DNA of 64,000 nt, taken from Paenibacillus sambharensis (lineage in GTDB: Bacteria; Bacillota; Bacilli; Paenibacillales; Paenibacillaceae). How positions within the stretch are numbered: the first letter of the stretch is position 1; the number at the start of each line of letters is the position of its first letter. Below the pieces are notes generated by a model that made no database searches, was not told the origin of the DNA, and saw nothing but the letters and a program-made list of their open reading frames with translations. Location of the stretch: contig NZ_QKRB01000058.1 in NCBI RefSeq assembly GCF_003233845.1, forward strand, positions 51,479 to 115,478, read 5' to 3'. Made by a program: the position numbers and the translations under genes. Positions 8,601 through 16,607 of this stretch are shown piece after piece.

Positions 8601-9842
8601 GAGTTCCGATGTACCTACGCCATACCAGCTGTCTGTATTTCCTGCTAGGGCACTGAGGAAAACACCGGGAAGCAGAGATTCTTTTGTAAACTGGACATTT
8701 TCGGGGTCCGTGGTGTTCACAAGGTAAACCACCGATTCTCCGTTCTCGTATACCGCGACGGCCAATTGGTCCGGTCCCAGTTCGACAATGTCCATTGGAT
8801 GGCTGTCGGCTGCTGCAAATCTCGTTGACCACAACAAGCTGCCCATGCTGTTATATTTGGCAAGGAATGCACGGCCGCTGCCCGCTGCGAGCTGTCCGTC
8901 CACAGAATCAGACGTGCCCGTTATGATCAGTTCCCCGCTCTGTGTCTTGATCATCTTATTGAGATCCTCACGCTGCGAACCCTCATAGGATTGTGGAGCC
9001 TCTAGCAGGTCACCTGTCAGTTTATCGAATTTAGCAAGGAACAGATCGTAGTCGCCCCCGCTAAAATGTTGAAAGTCATGCTGTGAGGATGCGGTTTGAC
9101 CCATCACGACATAGCTGCCATCCATCTCTGCAACAGCATGAGCACTGTCGGTGCTATTGCCGCCAAAAACCTTCGTCCAGACCGGAACGCCATCAGCCGC
9201 CCGCACTTTCATAATAAATGCGCTGCTGGAGCGGCTGGACTCGGATAGACTTCCATAGTTTTTAAAGCTATTTAGCCCGGCAAAGATTCCCTCATTAGCC
9301 CTTGTGCTGCCTGTAATAACGTAGTGACCGTCCTCTGATTCAATTACATCATACGCATCATCGTGCGTGCCGCCCTTATAGACCTGAAGCCACTGCTGAT
9401 TGCCGTTGGCATCCAGCTTTAACAGAAAAATAGATCCTTGACTAACCCCAGCAGCTATATAGCCGCCTTCAGACGTTGCCTTAAGCGCAAGTCTGCCGTA
9501 TTGCTCGATAGGCAGGTTAACGGATTTCTTCCACTGCATAATGTGCTTGCTGTCGTATTTAACAAGCATCAGCATGGTGTAACGAATATCCTTCTCCGTG
9601 AATACACCTGCCAAATTGCGGTCATAAGACCGCGTATTAATTGCCGCAACATAGCTGCCATCAGGCTGAATCGCCATGCTCATAGCTCGTTCATCGCTGG
9701 AACCGCCAAAAGTTTTGACTGTGTAGCTTGGTGCGGACGGCGTTGTTATTGCCATGGCATATGCCGACACAGGCACTAATCCCTGGAACGGTAAAGCCAG
9801 CGCTAGCACGAGTGCAAGCGTCTTTTTCTTGTTTCCTCGCAT
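5667..9842 (-). CDS. Large secreted protein with three SLH domains
   Basis: A 1391-residue exported protein. A Sec signal peptide (MRGNKKKTLALVLALALPF, cleavage near AYA) leads to propeller-like repeats (FGGSSDERAMSMA, GGTHDDAYDVI and FGGNSTDSAHAVA each open a blade). A domain with LAYAHMDSQHWVTQDIILP resembles the atrophied Ig-like domain often seen in Paenibacillus surface proteins; a second propeller-like region follows. Next come a Pro/Thr/Gly/Glu linker of 15-residue repeats (GTPVPPVTEPETGTG) and three C-terminal S-layer homology domains (FADVAGHWAKEA, FTDVQASDWFAAYV and a third around AWAQEAAALCVDNG), which bind pyruvylated cell-wall polymer. The ATG at 9842 is preferred to an in-frame ATG at 9857 because the latter precedes the GGGAGG ribosome binding site. 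Function beyond surface anchoring is unknown. Monocistronic. Confidence 0.85.
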   Translation of the reverse strand: MRGNKKKTLALVLALALPFQGLVPVSAYAMAITTPSAPSYTVKTFGGSSDERAMSMAIQPDGSYVAAINTRSYDRNLAGVFTEKDIRYTMLMLVKYDSKHIMQWKKSVNLPIEQYGRLALKATSEGGYIAAGVSQGSIFLLKLDANGNQQWLQVYKGGTHDDAYDVIESEDGHYVITGSTRANEGIFAGLNSFKNYGSLSESSRSSSAFIMKVRAADGVPVWTKVFGGNSTDSAHAVAEMDGSYVVMGQTASSQHDFQHFSGGDYDLFLAKFDKLTGDLLEAPQSYEGSQREDLNKMIKTQSGELIITGTSDSVDGQLAAGSGRAFLAKYNSMGSLLWSTRFAAADSHPMDIVELGPDQLAVAVYENGESVVYLVNTTDPENVQFTKESLLPGVFLSALAGNTDSWYGVGTSELSDGAMTGLNKGAGDAVLFRTNYPMTDQEAVTESANDLNLAYAHMDSQHWVTQDIILPSAGDFGTTLAWESNHPALVIDPASGKAVVNRPASYETDVNVTLTLTASLNGQTASQQIVVTVKKQSLWQTYAQSSETNPLRTDKFAIDASTGTLYTAFGMTINKKTDGADLWTELPLIPANPEEEYSEIVGIAVSGDGTLYASRYYYLFGDSTSHYELIALQPDQSWTIISEDIPEVSTPDSSWGSEIDRSFGELVVDGDKVYQNITYIYRNDQYEWFYNNIIARWDGTSWADVSPAADGHVMSYTVHGGFIYSVISGYEGISLHVGDGTNTWVNQPFAYGQDQPAPRQGASIVIDAEGYVYVLDSETPYGQYVWKGQMSPFQQGINWTSMDDSYRFHYPKSLAVYGGYLYLLEGGKDSNIIRRPFNAVLPDPVEVPEPETGPGTGTGETPAPPVTEPSTGTGETPATPVPEPSTGTGETPVPPVTEPNTGTGGTPVPPVTEPETGTGGTPVPPVTEPETGTGGTPVPPVTEPETETGGTPVPPVTGPGTGTGSGTNTPAAAPSSTLPVVIGGQSKEIPGSIASGQKDGRKELVVTIDSKKLQDELNSGQTGTTVMLPVSGQSSQVSNIELNAALVKAMEAKSSVLEIRTDQAIYILPAKDMLIDQVIQQFGSGINNEDVKMTIRIAEPNAAEQAAINSAIGKQKAVIVVPGVSFEITASYNGTSVSLNSFKQYIERRIPIPAGVDPSKITTGVVVDPDGVVRHVPTRVIVEDGIYYAEINSLTNSLYSVVWNPIEFADVAGHWAKEAVNDMGSRMVISGVSEGVFEPKRDISRAEFAAILVRGLGLKPASGKTGFTDVQASDWFAAYVNTATKYELINGYGKGVFAPDQPITREEAMTMVARAARIASLTADGENAGQSLSVFEDGSAIRAWAQEAAALCVDNGLVKGKGNNKLAPKDNITRAEVATMVRNLLQKADLI
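6965..7300. repeat. In-frame 45-bp repeats coding the proline-rich linker
   Basis: Seven to eight copies of a 45-bp unit encode a 15-residue repeat of the PETGTGGTPVPPVTE type in the SLH protein. Central copies are nearly identical at DNA level and outer ones are diverged, the pattern expected of slippage or recombination in the array centre. Linker length is likely to vary between strains. Confidence 0.85.
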
Positions 9843-9981
9843 TGATGTTCCTCCCAAGATGTTGTTGGAAACCCTATTTGGTAATACCTTTTATTAATCG
9901 GCACAAATTTACAGATAGTGAAGAGGTCTTTCAGTATATTTTTCCTACTATCAGGTCAATGATTTCGAACAAGCCAGCCCA

Positions 9982-10027
9982 AAGAAACCAAGCCCGCCAG
10001 GCAAGGCCTGACGGGCTTGGTTTCTTT
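9982..10027 (-). terminator. Terminator of the phoX-tatA-tatC operon
   Basis: CCAAGCCCGCCAGGC and GCCTGACGGGCTTGG form a 15-bp stem (one G-U type mismatch) with AAAGAAA before and TTTCTTT after, so it can act in both directions. It follows tatC. Confidence 0.85.
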
Positions 10028-10058
10028 ACTATGAAGTACAATGCAATAGATGTTCCCC

Positions 10059-10814
10059 TTAAGCCGAAGGCTTCAGGTTCTCCCCATCACTGTCCTCAGC
10101 AGCTGCGAGCTGCTTGCGGTAGACCAGCCTGGAGATCGAGATGCTGATCTCGTACAGCAGGAACAGCGGCACGATGACCATAATATCGGACAGGAAGTCC
10201 GGCGGGGTTACGGTTACAGCGATAATTACAAGCACGAAGTATGCCAGCTTGCGGACCTTGGCCAGCTTCATCGGATTCAAGATGCCGAGCTTCGTCAGGA
10301 ACATGACCACGGCCGGCATTTCGAACAGCAGCCCGAACGGCAGTGTCATGTGGATCATGAACGTGAAGTACTTCTGCGCCGTGTACATAATGGTGAAATC
10401 ATCCGCGGCCATGTTTTGCATGAAGTGCAGTACCATCGGGAACAAGATAAAATAGCCAAACGATATCCCGACCAGGAACAGAATGCTGATCGCTGGAATG
10501 AACATCAGTGTGGACTTTCTGGCTTGATCCGGAACGGCCGGCTGAACGAACCTCCATACCTGATAAGCCGCGATTGGCAGGGTAACCGCTATGGCCACCA
10601 CACCGGCAATCATGAAATACACCCACAGAACATCGGAAGGGCCGAGCACGGCCAGCTTCTGATCCATTCCCCTTACCAGCCAGTCATAAATATCCCCGAC
10701 ATAGAGGAAGGCCGCTGCCATGGAGACCACAAAGGCAATCAGCGTCCGGATCAGCCTTGACCGCATTTCCTCCAGATGCCCGAATACATTCATGTCATTG
10801 GCGTTCTTATCCAT
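10059..10814 (-). CDS. tatC: Twin-arginine translocase subunit TatC
   Basis: A 251-residue protein with the TatC signature: HLEEMRSRLIRTL near the N-terminus, six membrane helices, and FGLLFEMPAVVMFLT in the fourth-helix region. TatC recognises twin-arginine signal peptides and, with TatA, moves folded proteins across the membrane. The ATG lies one base after the tatA stop, so the two are translationally coupled. The upstream partner is a PhoX-like phosphatase gene, and a terminator closes the operon. The pairing recalls phoD-tatAd-tatCd of Bacillus subtilis, where a phosphatase gene sits with its own translocase. Confidence 0.95.
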   Translation of the reverse strand: MDKNANDMNVFGHLEEMRSRLIRTLIAFVVSMAAAFLYVGDIYDWLVRGMDQKLAVLGPSDVLWVYFMIAGVVAIAVTLPIAAYQVWRFVQPAVPDQARKSTLMFIPAISILFLVGISFGYFILFPMVLHFMQNMAADDFTIMYTAQKYFTFMIHMTLPFGLLFEMPAVVMFLTKLGILNPMKLAKVRKLAYFVLVIIAVTVTPPDFLSDIMVIVPLFLLYEISISISRLVYRKQLAAAEDSDGENLKPSA

Positions 10815-10815
10815 C

Positions 10816-11031
10816 TTACTTGTTAGGCAGCGCGGCCGTCTCTACCTTCTCCGCGTCCTTCTTCTTCTCGTCTTCGTCGTTACTTACAAGGCCTCGGGTG
10901 GCCGATTTGAACTCGCTCAGCGTGCGTCCAAACGCTTTGCCCAGCTCTGGAAGCTTGGATGGTCCAAAAATAATGAGTGCAATCACCAAAATCAGCAGCA
11001 GTCCAGGAATACCAATGGAACCGAATGGCAT
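10816..11031 (-). CDS. tatA: Twin-arginine translocase subunit TatA
   Basis: A 71-residue protein with one N-terminal membrane helix ([18 protein letters not shown]) followed by the [17 protein letters not shown] amphipathic helix typical of TatA, and a charged tail. It forms the pore or membrane-thinning component of the Tat system. GAGGAGAT precedes the ATG. It is encoded between phoX and tatC; 125 bases containing a strong stem-loop separate it from phoX. Gram-positive systems with only TatA and TatC, no TatB, are normal. Confidence 0.95.
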   Translation of the reverse strand: MPFGSIGIPGLLLILVIALIIFGPSKLPELGKAFGRTLSEFKSATRGLVSNDEDEKKKDAEKVETAALPNK

Positions 11032-11065
11032 GATGTCATCTCCTCTTCATGAATGTGGATTAGAT

Positions 11066-11092
11066 ACAGCCGCGAAAGCAGTTCGCGGCTGT
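11066..11092. other. Intercistronic stem-loop between phoX and tatA
   Basis: ACAGCCGCGAA and TTCGCGGCTGT form a perfect 11-bp stem with a five-base loop. There is no T run on the minus strand, so this looks like an mRNA processing or stability element rather than a terminator. It could lower tatAC expression relative to phoX. Confidence 0.55.
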
Positions 11093-11156
11093 AAATGGTT
11101 AAACACAGTTAATAATCAGATTGGAGCAGTCAGGAGCAGCGGTTTGTGAAGCTTGC

Positions 11157-12794
11157 TTAGCCCAGCTTAAAGCCGGAAATCGCTACAACGCCACAGCGCG
11201 CGATTTTGTCGCCCGGACGGTGCGGCCATGTGCTCGTCGGGTTGTTCAGGTCCGTCGTCATTTCACCCGGATGCTGGATGGACAGGAACAGCGTCTGCTC
11301 ATCCGGCGTGAAGAACGGGCCGGTCAGCTCGGAATGAACCGGGCCGGAGGCGAACTGCATCGCTACACCTTTGTTCGGTCCGACAGTCGGAATAACGAAC
11401 AGGCCGTTGTTCATAAACGTTTTGTACACGCCCGTGTTATGGCTGCTCGTCGAGATATCCGTTACCACCCACAGGTTGCCGTTCGAATCGAACGCCAGGT
11501 TGTCCGGGGAGCTGAAGCCGGATTGTCTGCCGCCAGCTGCGAAGATTTCGAAGTCGAACTCAAGCGCGCCGAGATCGTCGCCATTTTCGAAGATACGTGT
11601 AATATGACCATGGATGTTGCCATGCTTGTCATTGTTCGTGTGGCAGATGAAGACCGTGTTATCGAAAGGAGAAATTTCAATATCCTCCGGACGGTCAGTT
11701 GGTGTGCCGCCAACGAGCATAGCCGCTTCATGGCAGTAAGTCACTACATCAGCCTGCGACTTGAATTTCTCCTTCATCTCAGGCGTGCCTTTCTCGAGCG
11801 CCTTCGTCACCGCTTCAATCGTCATCGGCAGCCATTTGCCCTTCTTCAGGTCCGCCACATACAGCGTGCCTTCCTCCAGCAGCTTCGCGTTACCGCGGCC
11901 CAGGGAGGCATTATATTTGCCATTGCTGACAAATTTGTAGACACAAGCATCCTTCTTGTCATCGCCCATGTACACAACAACGCGTCCATCCTTCGCAACA
12001 CCCATCGCCGTGTTCTCATGGTTGAAGCGGCCAAGTGCCGTATGCTTCTTCAGATACCCTTTGTCAAACGGATCAATCTCAATGACCCAGCCATAATGCG
12101 TATCCGGAAGCTTCGCTTCTTCCGCTGTATCCGAGAAGTTCTCTTCACAGGAGAGGACCGTGTTCCACAGCGTTACGCCGCCGGAACAGTTGGCAAATGT
12201 GCCCTGAACCGTTGTAGCACCGCTAACTGCCTTAGAACCTTTGGCCGGGCCCGTCAGCTCGAACTTGCTGTAGCCATTAATGCGGCGGGCATACTGGGAA
12301 CGCGGATCCATTTTCCAAGTGCCGTTCGAATCGCGGTACACTTCAATAACAGACATACCCTGATAGTACAGAGCCTTATCAACCTGCTCCTTCGTCGGCT
12401 TGCCGTCAACATTGCCAATCTGGAAGAACGTTACATATTCATGGTTTGTTGCCAGCAGACCGCGCGAGCTGGAGCCTTGAAGCGGGAAGAAGGCATTATA
12501 ATCGCAGCCCGAACCGAACTTCTCGCCCGCCTCGTTAATTACATCGTCATAAGCAGCTACTACGTCATATTTAAAGTTTTTTGGAAGGATTAATTTATCT
12601 TCTTTGGAAGGTTCGATAGGGTCAAAATAGCCGCTTACGCGGTTCGTGTTGAAGCCGAACAGATGGTCAGCTGTCTTGGACGCAGCGGAAGCCTTGCCCT
12701 CCAGTGTGCCCAAACCTGCAGATGCGGCTGCCAGTGCAGCTGCGCCGGTACCAAGGTAGGAAAGAAACGTCTTGCGGTCAATGTTCTTGCTCAA
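11157..12794 (-). CDS. PhoX-family (DUF839) phosphatase
   Basis: A 545-residue exported protein of the PhoX/DUF839 family, Ca/Fe-dependent alkaline phosphatases. Family features include GLLATNHEYV, GWVIEIDPFD, GRFNHENTAM, DNLAFDSNGNLWVVTD and FLSIQHPGE. The N-terminal signal (NIDRKTFLSYLG then an Ala-rich core) resembles a Tat signal but has Arg-Lys where the canonical motif has Arg-Arg. A TTG start at 12794 is preceded by GAGGAG. The gene heads an operon with tatA and tatC, implying that those translocase genes serve this enzyme. PhoP-box-like repeats lie upstream. It would release phosphate from organic esters outside the cell. Confidence 0.85.
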   Translation of the reverse strand: MSKNIDRKTFLSYLGTGAAALAAASAGLGTLEGKASAASKTADHLFGFNTNRVSGYFDPIEPSKEDKLILPKNFKYDVVAAYDDVINEAGEKFGSGCDYNAFFPLQGSSSRGLLATNHEYVTFFQIGNVDGKPTKEQVDKALYYQGMSVIEVYRDSNGTWKMDPRSQYARRINGYSKFELTGPAKGSKAVSGATTVQGTFANCSGGVTLWNTVLSCEENFSDTAEEAKLPDTHYGWVIEIDPFDKGYLKKHTALGRFNHENTAMGVAKDGRVVVYMGDDKKDACVYKFVSNGKYNASLGRGNAKLLEEGTLYVADLKKGKWLPMTIEAVTKALEKGTPEMKEKFKSQADVVTYCHEAAMLVGGTPTDRPEDIEISPFDNTVFICHTNNDKHGNIHGHITRIFENGDDLGALEFDFEIFAAGGRQSGFSSPDNLAFDSNGNLWVVTDISTSSHNTGVYKTFMNNGLFVIPTVGPNKGVAMQFASGPVHSELTGPFFTPDEQTLFLSIQHPGEMTTDLNNPTSTWPHRPGDKIARCGVVAISGFKLG

Positions 12795-12850
12795 AAGTGC
12801 TCAACTCCTCAACAGTTTTAATACCCTCGAGGACAAGCATACTGCCGCAG

Positions 12851-12890
12851 TGTAAACGTACGTTAACGTTTGTATTGTTATTTTGTTAAA
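12851..12890 (-). promoter_or_regulatory. Possible PhoP binding region upstream of phoX
   Basis: On the minus strand TTAACA (12889-12884), TTAACG (near 12866) and TTTACA (near 12856) resemble TT(A/T)ACA PhoP boxes; the last two are 10-11 bases apart, the first two about twice that. The region also contains the palindromes CGTTAACG and ACGTACGT, so another regulator is possible. Confidence 0.4.
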
Positions 12891-12952
12891 TAAATAAAGG
12901 ATTTTGTCGAAAAGAGTTAAGATTATTAAATATTAGGGCTTAATAACACGGC

Positions 12953-13939
12953 TTATTCCGTGAATTCATAGGTATCCGGCGTGAATGCTATATAGGAAAT
13001 CATGTTATCAGTTATGTTCCAACCAAATGCAGCCGTCAACTCCGGGCTACGAAAGAACGATTCCACTATTGAGCGATTCAAAGCTGGGCTATAGGGTTCC
13101 GGCAGACATTCTCCGGATTGCTGGAGGTTAATAACTATAGGTGAAGCGCTAGAGAAATCCATTTCTTGGAGGCTGGTCTTTTTCAGATCAGGGTGGCGTT
13201 TAGAGGTATAATGGACCTCCAGATTCTTCATATCATATATCAGACTGAAAGCGGTATCCTCCCTTGCTGCCGCCTTAAGAAGATCGAGAGCAAACCCGAT
13301 TTCCGCTGACGGCTTCTCCAGATAAGCTGCCGCCCGTATGAACCGTTCCATTGAATCACGATCATACTGATCAAGGTCCATCAGCCATTGTCCATCGCCG
13401 TTGTCCAGGTATTGGACGGCTGCCGGATATGAAGTATTCGTCATTACGGGTACCGAAAGCGTCTCCCCCTGATAGATGGTCGGGGTCTCCTGCATGAATT
13501 CTACAATCGCATTTCGCCCTGTTCGGTCACATACCATATAGTGAAGACGGGAGGTCGGATTCACAATTCGTACACTAGCAGCTGTGTCGATCACTTCCTC
13601 GACAGAAGCGCATGTATCCAGCATAAGCTGGATCCACTGCAGCTCACCAATGGCCGGTTTGTTCTGATCCTGCGGGTAGGTGGACGGCCAGAGCGTTGTC
13701 TGTTCAACCACCAAGCCTGCCTCATTCATCCCTCCATGGGGCAATTCCTTCCCAATCTGCGAGACGGTCAAGCTGCCATACTTACTGACCCATTCCATTG
13801 GAAGATCGGGCGGCATAATCATGGCCGACTTCATCAGCCCCTTTGGATTCGTGAAGAAGTAAGCACCATCATAAGGGACGTCCTGATTCTTGCCAAGATA
13901 ATCCCAGCTGGAATGATTGATATAAACGGCTGTGCTCAT
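12953..13939 (-). CDS. Ntn-type linear amide hydrolase with Ser for the nucleophilic Cys
   Basis: A 328-residue cytoplasmic protein resembling the choloylglycine hydrolase / penicillin V acylase family: GKNQDVPYDG near the N-terminus, WVSKYGSLTVSQIG, PHGGMNEAGLVV and a central QWIQLMLDTCASVEEV. These enzymes cleave linear amide bonds after removal of Met1 exposes Cys2. Here residue 2 is Ser (ATG AGC ACA), one base change from Cys. The enzyme may use Ser, or be inactive, or have another substrate. Its ATG overlaps the TGA of the upstream HTH regulator by four bases (ATGA), so the two are co-translated. Confidence 0.75.
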   Translation of the reverse strand: MSTAVYINHSSWDYLGKNQDVPYDGAYFFTNPKGLMKSAMIMPPDLPMEWVSKYGSLTVSQIGKELPHGGMNEAGLVVEQTTLWPSTYPQDQNKPAIGELQWIQLMLDTCASVEEVIDTAASVRIVNPTSRLHYMVCDRTGRNAIVEFMQETPTIYQGETLSVPVMTNTSYPAAVQYLDNGDGQWLMDLDQYDRDSMERFIRAAAYLEKPSAEIGFALDLLKAAAREDTAFSLIYDMKNLEVHYTSKRHPDLKKTSLQEMDFSSASPIVINLQQSGECLPEPYSPALNRSIVESFFRSPELTAAFGWNITDNMISYIAFTPDTYEFTE

Positions 13940-14445
13940 GGATTCACCCTGCCTTCCTGTACCTTGTTTAAAAGTTCTTCGACCCTGCCGTCTTTAAGTC
14001 CATCAAGGATGGCATCCACTATCACCCCAACCCGTTCATCCCCCTGTTCCAGAGCTGCAGCTACCTTCTCGAGACGAATCTGGTCCGCAAGCTCCCTGCG
14101 AAGCCGCAGCTTCTTCCCCTGGTAAGGAATGATATCCTCTTCCTCTGCCCCTTCTGTTTCCATAGCGGATATTTTCTGATCCAGCAGCAGCATATGAAGC
14201 TCAATCTTGGCGAAGGCAGTCAGGTGCTTTGCATAATATTCGTCATCAACAAGCACCACCTCCGGAACTGAAAAATAGTTCGCAAGTGCCTTCAGCCTTT
14301 CCAATGGAATAGGTCTGCGCTTCTTGATCCAATCCGAAAACTGCTGCGGGGTGATGTTTAACGCACGCCCTATTCCAGAATAAGACTGCTCGTTAAGCAT
14401 AACTAAATACTCTAGTACCGTCCTGGTAGTAAGCTTATCCCTCAA
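13936..14445 (-). CDS. HTH (XRE/Cro-like) regulator
   Basis: About 169 residues. The N-terminal 60 residues contain a Cro/C1-type helix-turn-helix (YSGIGRALNITPQQFSDWIKKRR); the rest is charged and helical without a recognised domain. The TTG at 14445 is chosen because AAGGGG (14460-14455) then lies at nine bases; a GTG at 14454 would abut the ribosome binding site. It is coupled to the amide hydrolase gene by a four-base overlap. Two copies of a GACATAA-N-TTATGTC palindrome overlap the promoter, which suggests autorepression. Confidence 0.75.
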   Translation of the reverse strand: MRDKLTTRTVLEYLVMLNEQSYSGIGRALNITPQQFSDWIKKRRPIPLERLKALANYFSVPEVVLVDDEYYAKHLTAFAKIELHMLLLDQKISAMETEGAEEEDIIPYQGKKLRLRRELADQIRLEKVAAALEQGDERVGVIVDAILDGLKDGRVEELLNKVQEGRVNP

Positions 14446-14458
14446 AAGAAACACCCCT

Positions 14459-14506
14459 TGACATAATTTATGTCATTATCGTAGCACCCGACATAAATTA
14501 TGTCAA
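14459..14506 (-). promoter_or_regulatory. Promoter with two matched operators for the HTH regulator
   Basis: On the minus strand the -35 TTGACA (14506-14501) and -10 TACGAT (14483-14478) are 17 bases apart. The palindrome GACATAAATTATGTC (14490-14504) covers the -35, and GACATAATTTATGTC (14460-14474) lies just downstream of the -10. Centres are 30 bp apart, three helical turns, so dimers would bind the same DNA face. Confidence 0.8.
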
Positions 14507-14650
14507 GAGAGACGAAGCCTGACTGATTCAGTTGAAACAATTGAAGCTGGCTGCTCTTTGTTGCTGACTGGCAGGGTAAATACAATATGTGGTATCTTAT
14601 ATATAATTAATATATTTATATAATAATTGGATAGAAAGCAGGTTTAGTTC

Positions 14651-16051
14651 ATGTTCTGGTCACAGCTTTGTTCAGGTACGTGCAAGCGGAGGAGTTTGTA
14701 TGCAGTATCCTTATTAATTATTTTGTGCCTAGTTCTTGCCGGATGCACTTCCGAGCCTCCCGCCTCCAAAGGGAAAGTGAAGGTTATGTTCTGGGATGAA
14801 GAGCAGTTTTTTCGCGAATATGGCAACCTGTTTAATACGCTGTATCCGGATATTGAAATCGAAGTCGCTGACACAGACAGCTTGAGCAGAGGAGCCGGTA
14901 TTGATCCCAACACAGCCCTGGATGAATATATTGAGCGGGAACAACCCGATGTGCTGGTGCTCGATAAAGTTCAATACAAGCATCTGGCCTTGGACAACCG
15001 GTTACTGGATCTCGAACATATTCTGCAGGTTGAAGAATTCCATGCCGAAGACCTGCTCCCATCCGCACTCCGTCTGCTGCGTAACATGGGAGGCGGAACC
15101 TTGAAAGGACTATCCCCCATCTTCAGCGGAAGCGCGATCTATTATAATAAGGATTTGTTTGATAAACATCAGATCAGCCCTCCTTCAGGCAAGCTGACTT
15201 GGAGGGAGCTTCTGGAACTGGCCTTGAGATTCCCGGCTGACGGACAGGGCGCTGACAGAACCTTCGGCTTTGAGTGGGGTTCGTCCGACCCCTTCGATCT
15301 TGGATTAGTCATCGGAATCAGACAAGGACTGGACTTCGCCGATCATTCAAGGGAAAAGCTCGTGATGAATTCCCCGAGATGGAGAGAAATCCTCAGCATA
15401 ACGACTGAAGCCTTCAAGTCAGGTGCCATTCATACTCCCGAGCATCTGGAGAAGCAGGAGCTAGCTGATTCAAATCTTGCCAGGAATCCGTTCGTGACGG
15501 GCAAAATAGCTATGGCATTGGCCGGACCGGAACTGGGCTACTCCCTTGGCCAGGCCAAGCAGCTGATCTCTGGCTACACGTCCTTTAATTGGGGAATGAT
15601 CGCAGAGCCAATTGATCCGCAAAACCCTGATTATGGCTCTATCACTCTGCGCGGGATCTATGCGGTGAGGGAAGACAGCCAGAACCGTGATGCCGCCGTA
15701 AAGCTTGTAGAATTCATAAACAGCGACCAGATGGCCAAGGCATCATCACGCACGGACTCATGGAATCTACAGACCAGGACCAAATACAACAAGAACAGCG
15801 ACGGCGTGAGCTATGAACCGTTCTATGCGCTGGATATCCAGGAGCAGCCATTTTATATCAGCATGCCGCCAACATTCTCAGGACCGTTTATGAAGCTGGC
15901 AAGTTCAGAACTGCGTAAGGTGGTCAACGGAGAGCAGGATATTGAAGAAGCAATCAGAGAGATTCAGCTGAAGGGCCAGGAGGAGCTGGATAAAGCCCAC
16001 CTAGTAGAGCGTATGGCGGAGGATAGCCCGGATGATGGGCAGGATACATGA
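14651..16051 (+). CDS. Orphan ABC solute-binding lipoprotein, paralogue 1
   Basis: A 466-residue extracellular solute-binding protein (family 1, sugar-type). A lipoprotein signal ends in the lipobox LAGC; the mature part begins with VKVMFWDEEQFFREYGNLF, then PDVLVLDKVQ, SGSAIYYNKDLFD (typical open-the-cleft motif) and LVEFINSDQMAKAS. No permease or ATPase genes lie beside it. Three other genes in the window (50587, 57768, 59669) encode similar stand-alone lipoproteins. It may feed a transporter encoded elsewhere or act as a sensor partner. The ATG at 14651 has only a weak AAGCAGG before it. Confidence 0.8.
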   Translation: MFWSQLCSGTCKRRSLYAVSLLIILCLVLAGCTSEPPASKGKVKVMFWDEEQFFREYGNLFNTLYPDIEIEVADTDSLSRGAGIDPNTALDEYIEREQPDVLVLDKVQYKHLALDNRLLDLEHILQVEEFHAEDLLPSALRLLRNMGGGTLKGLSPIFSGSAIYYNKDLFDKHQISPPSGKLTWRELLELALRFPADGQGADRTFGFEWGSSDPFDLGLVIGIRQGLDFADHSREKLVMNSPRWREILSITTEAFKSGAIHTPEHLEKQELADSNLARNPFVTGKIAMALAGPELGYSLGQAKQLISGYTSFNWGMIAEPIDPQNPDYGSITLRGIYAVREDSQNRDAAVKLVEFINSDQMAKASSRTDSWNLQTRTKYNKNSDGVSYEPFYALDIQEQPFYISMPPTFSGPFMKLASSELRKVVNGEQDIEEAIREIQLKGQEELDKAHLVERMAEDSPDDGQDT

Positions 16052-16134
16052 GAGATATCAATCAAGGTTAACTCAGGAATTTTGTGGAAATAACCCCCTA
16101 TAGCTGCACTATATTCTACTAAGGGGGGTGCAGA

Positions 16135-16539
16135 ATGGTTGAACATGAACCAGCCGGCTTTTGGATACGACTCGGCGCCACGCTACTTGACGGGCTTATA
16201 ATCGGCCTTCCGCTGGCCCTTCTTGGAATGATGATTACTGGAATGCCTTCGGAGGATGAGCATTTATCGGATTTTCTATCGTTCCTGTACGGCCTGCTGA
16301 CGCCTATCCTGTGGGGTGGCTATACCGTTGGCAAACGGATATGCGGGATTCGGATCACAAAAACAGACGGGGATCCGCCTGGACTCGGCACCATGCTGAT
16401 GCGAAATATAGTAGCCGGTATCGTATATGGCCTTACACTCGGCATTGGCATAATTGTGAGTGCCATCATGGTAGGCGTCAGGGAAGACAAACGGTCTCTG
16501 CATGATTTTATCGCGGGCACGGAAGTCATACGGGATTGA
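16135..16539 (+). CDS. RDD family membrane protein
   Basis: A 134-residue RDD-domain protein: FWIRLGATLLDGLIIG carries the Arg-Asp arrangement at the start of helix one, and GKRICGIRITKTDG and LMRNIVAGI are usual for the family. Three or four membrane helices. RDD proteins are poorly understood; some affect Na+/H+ exchange. AAGGGGGG lies six bases before the ATG. It stands alone and converges on the pot operon. Confidence 0.85.
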   Translation: MVEHEPAGFWIRLGATLLDGLIIGLPLALLGMMITGMPSEDEHLSDFLSFLYGLLTPILWGGYTVGKRICGIRITKTDGDPPGLGTMLMRNIVAGIVYGLTLGIGIIVSAIMVGVREDKRSLHDFIAGTEVIRD

Positions 16540-16553
16540 ACAGACGTCCGAAT

Positions 16554-16597
16554 AAAAAAACTGCGGCCAGCGTCATACCTCCATACGCTGGCCGCAG
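16554..16597 (-). terminator. Terminator of the pot operon
   Basis: CTGCGGCCAGCGT and ACGCTGGCCGCAG form a perfect 13-bp stem followed on the minus strand by seven T. It lies 11 bases beyond the potD stop and may also slow RDD-gene transcription. Confidence 0.9.
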
Positions 16598-16607
16598 CCA
16601 TTTCCAC

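Noticed and set aside
12851..12870. cre site for CcpA upstream of phoX
   Set aside because: TGTAAACGTACGTT fits the first part of cre, but the centre and 3' half do not; phosphate control is a better fit to the gene.
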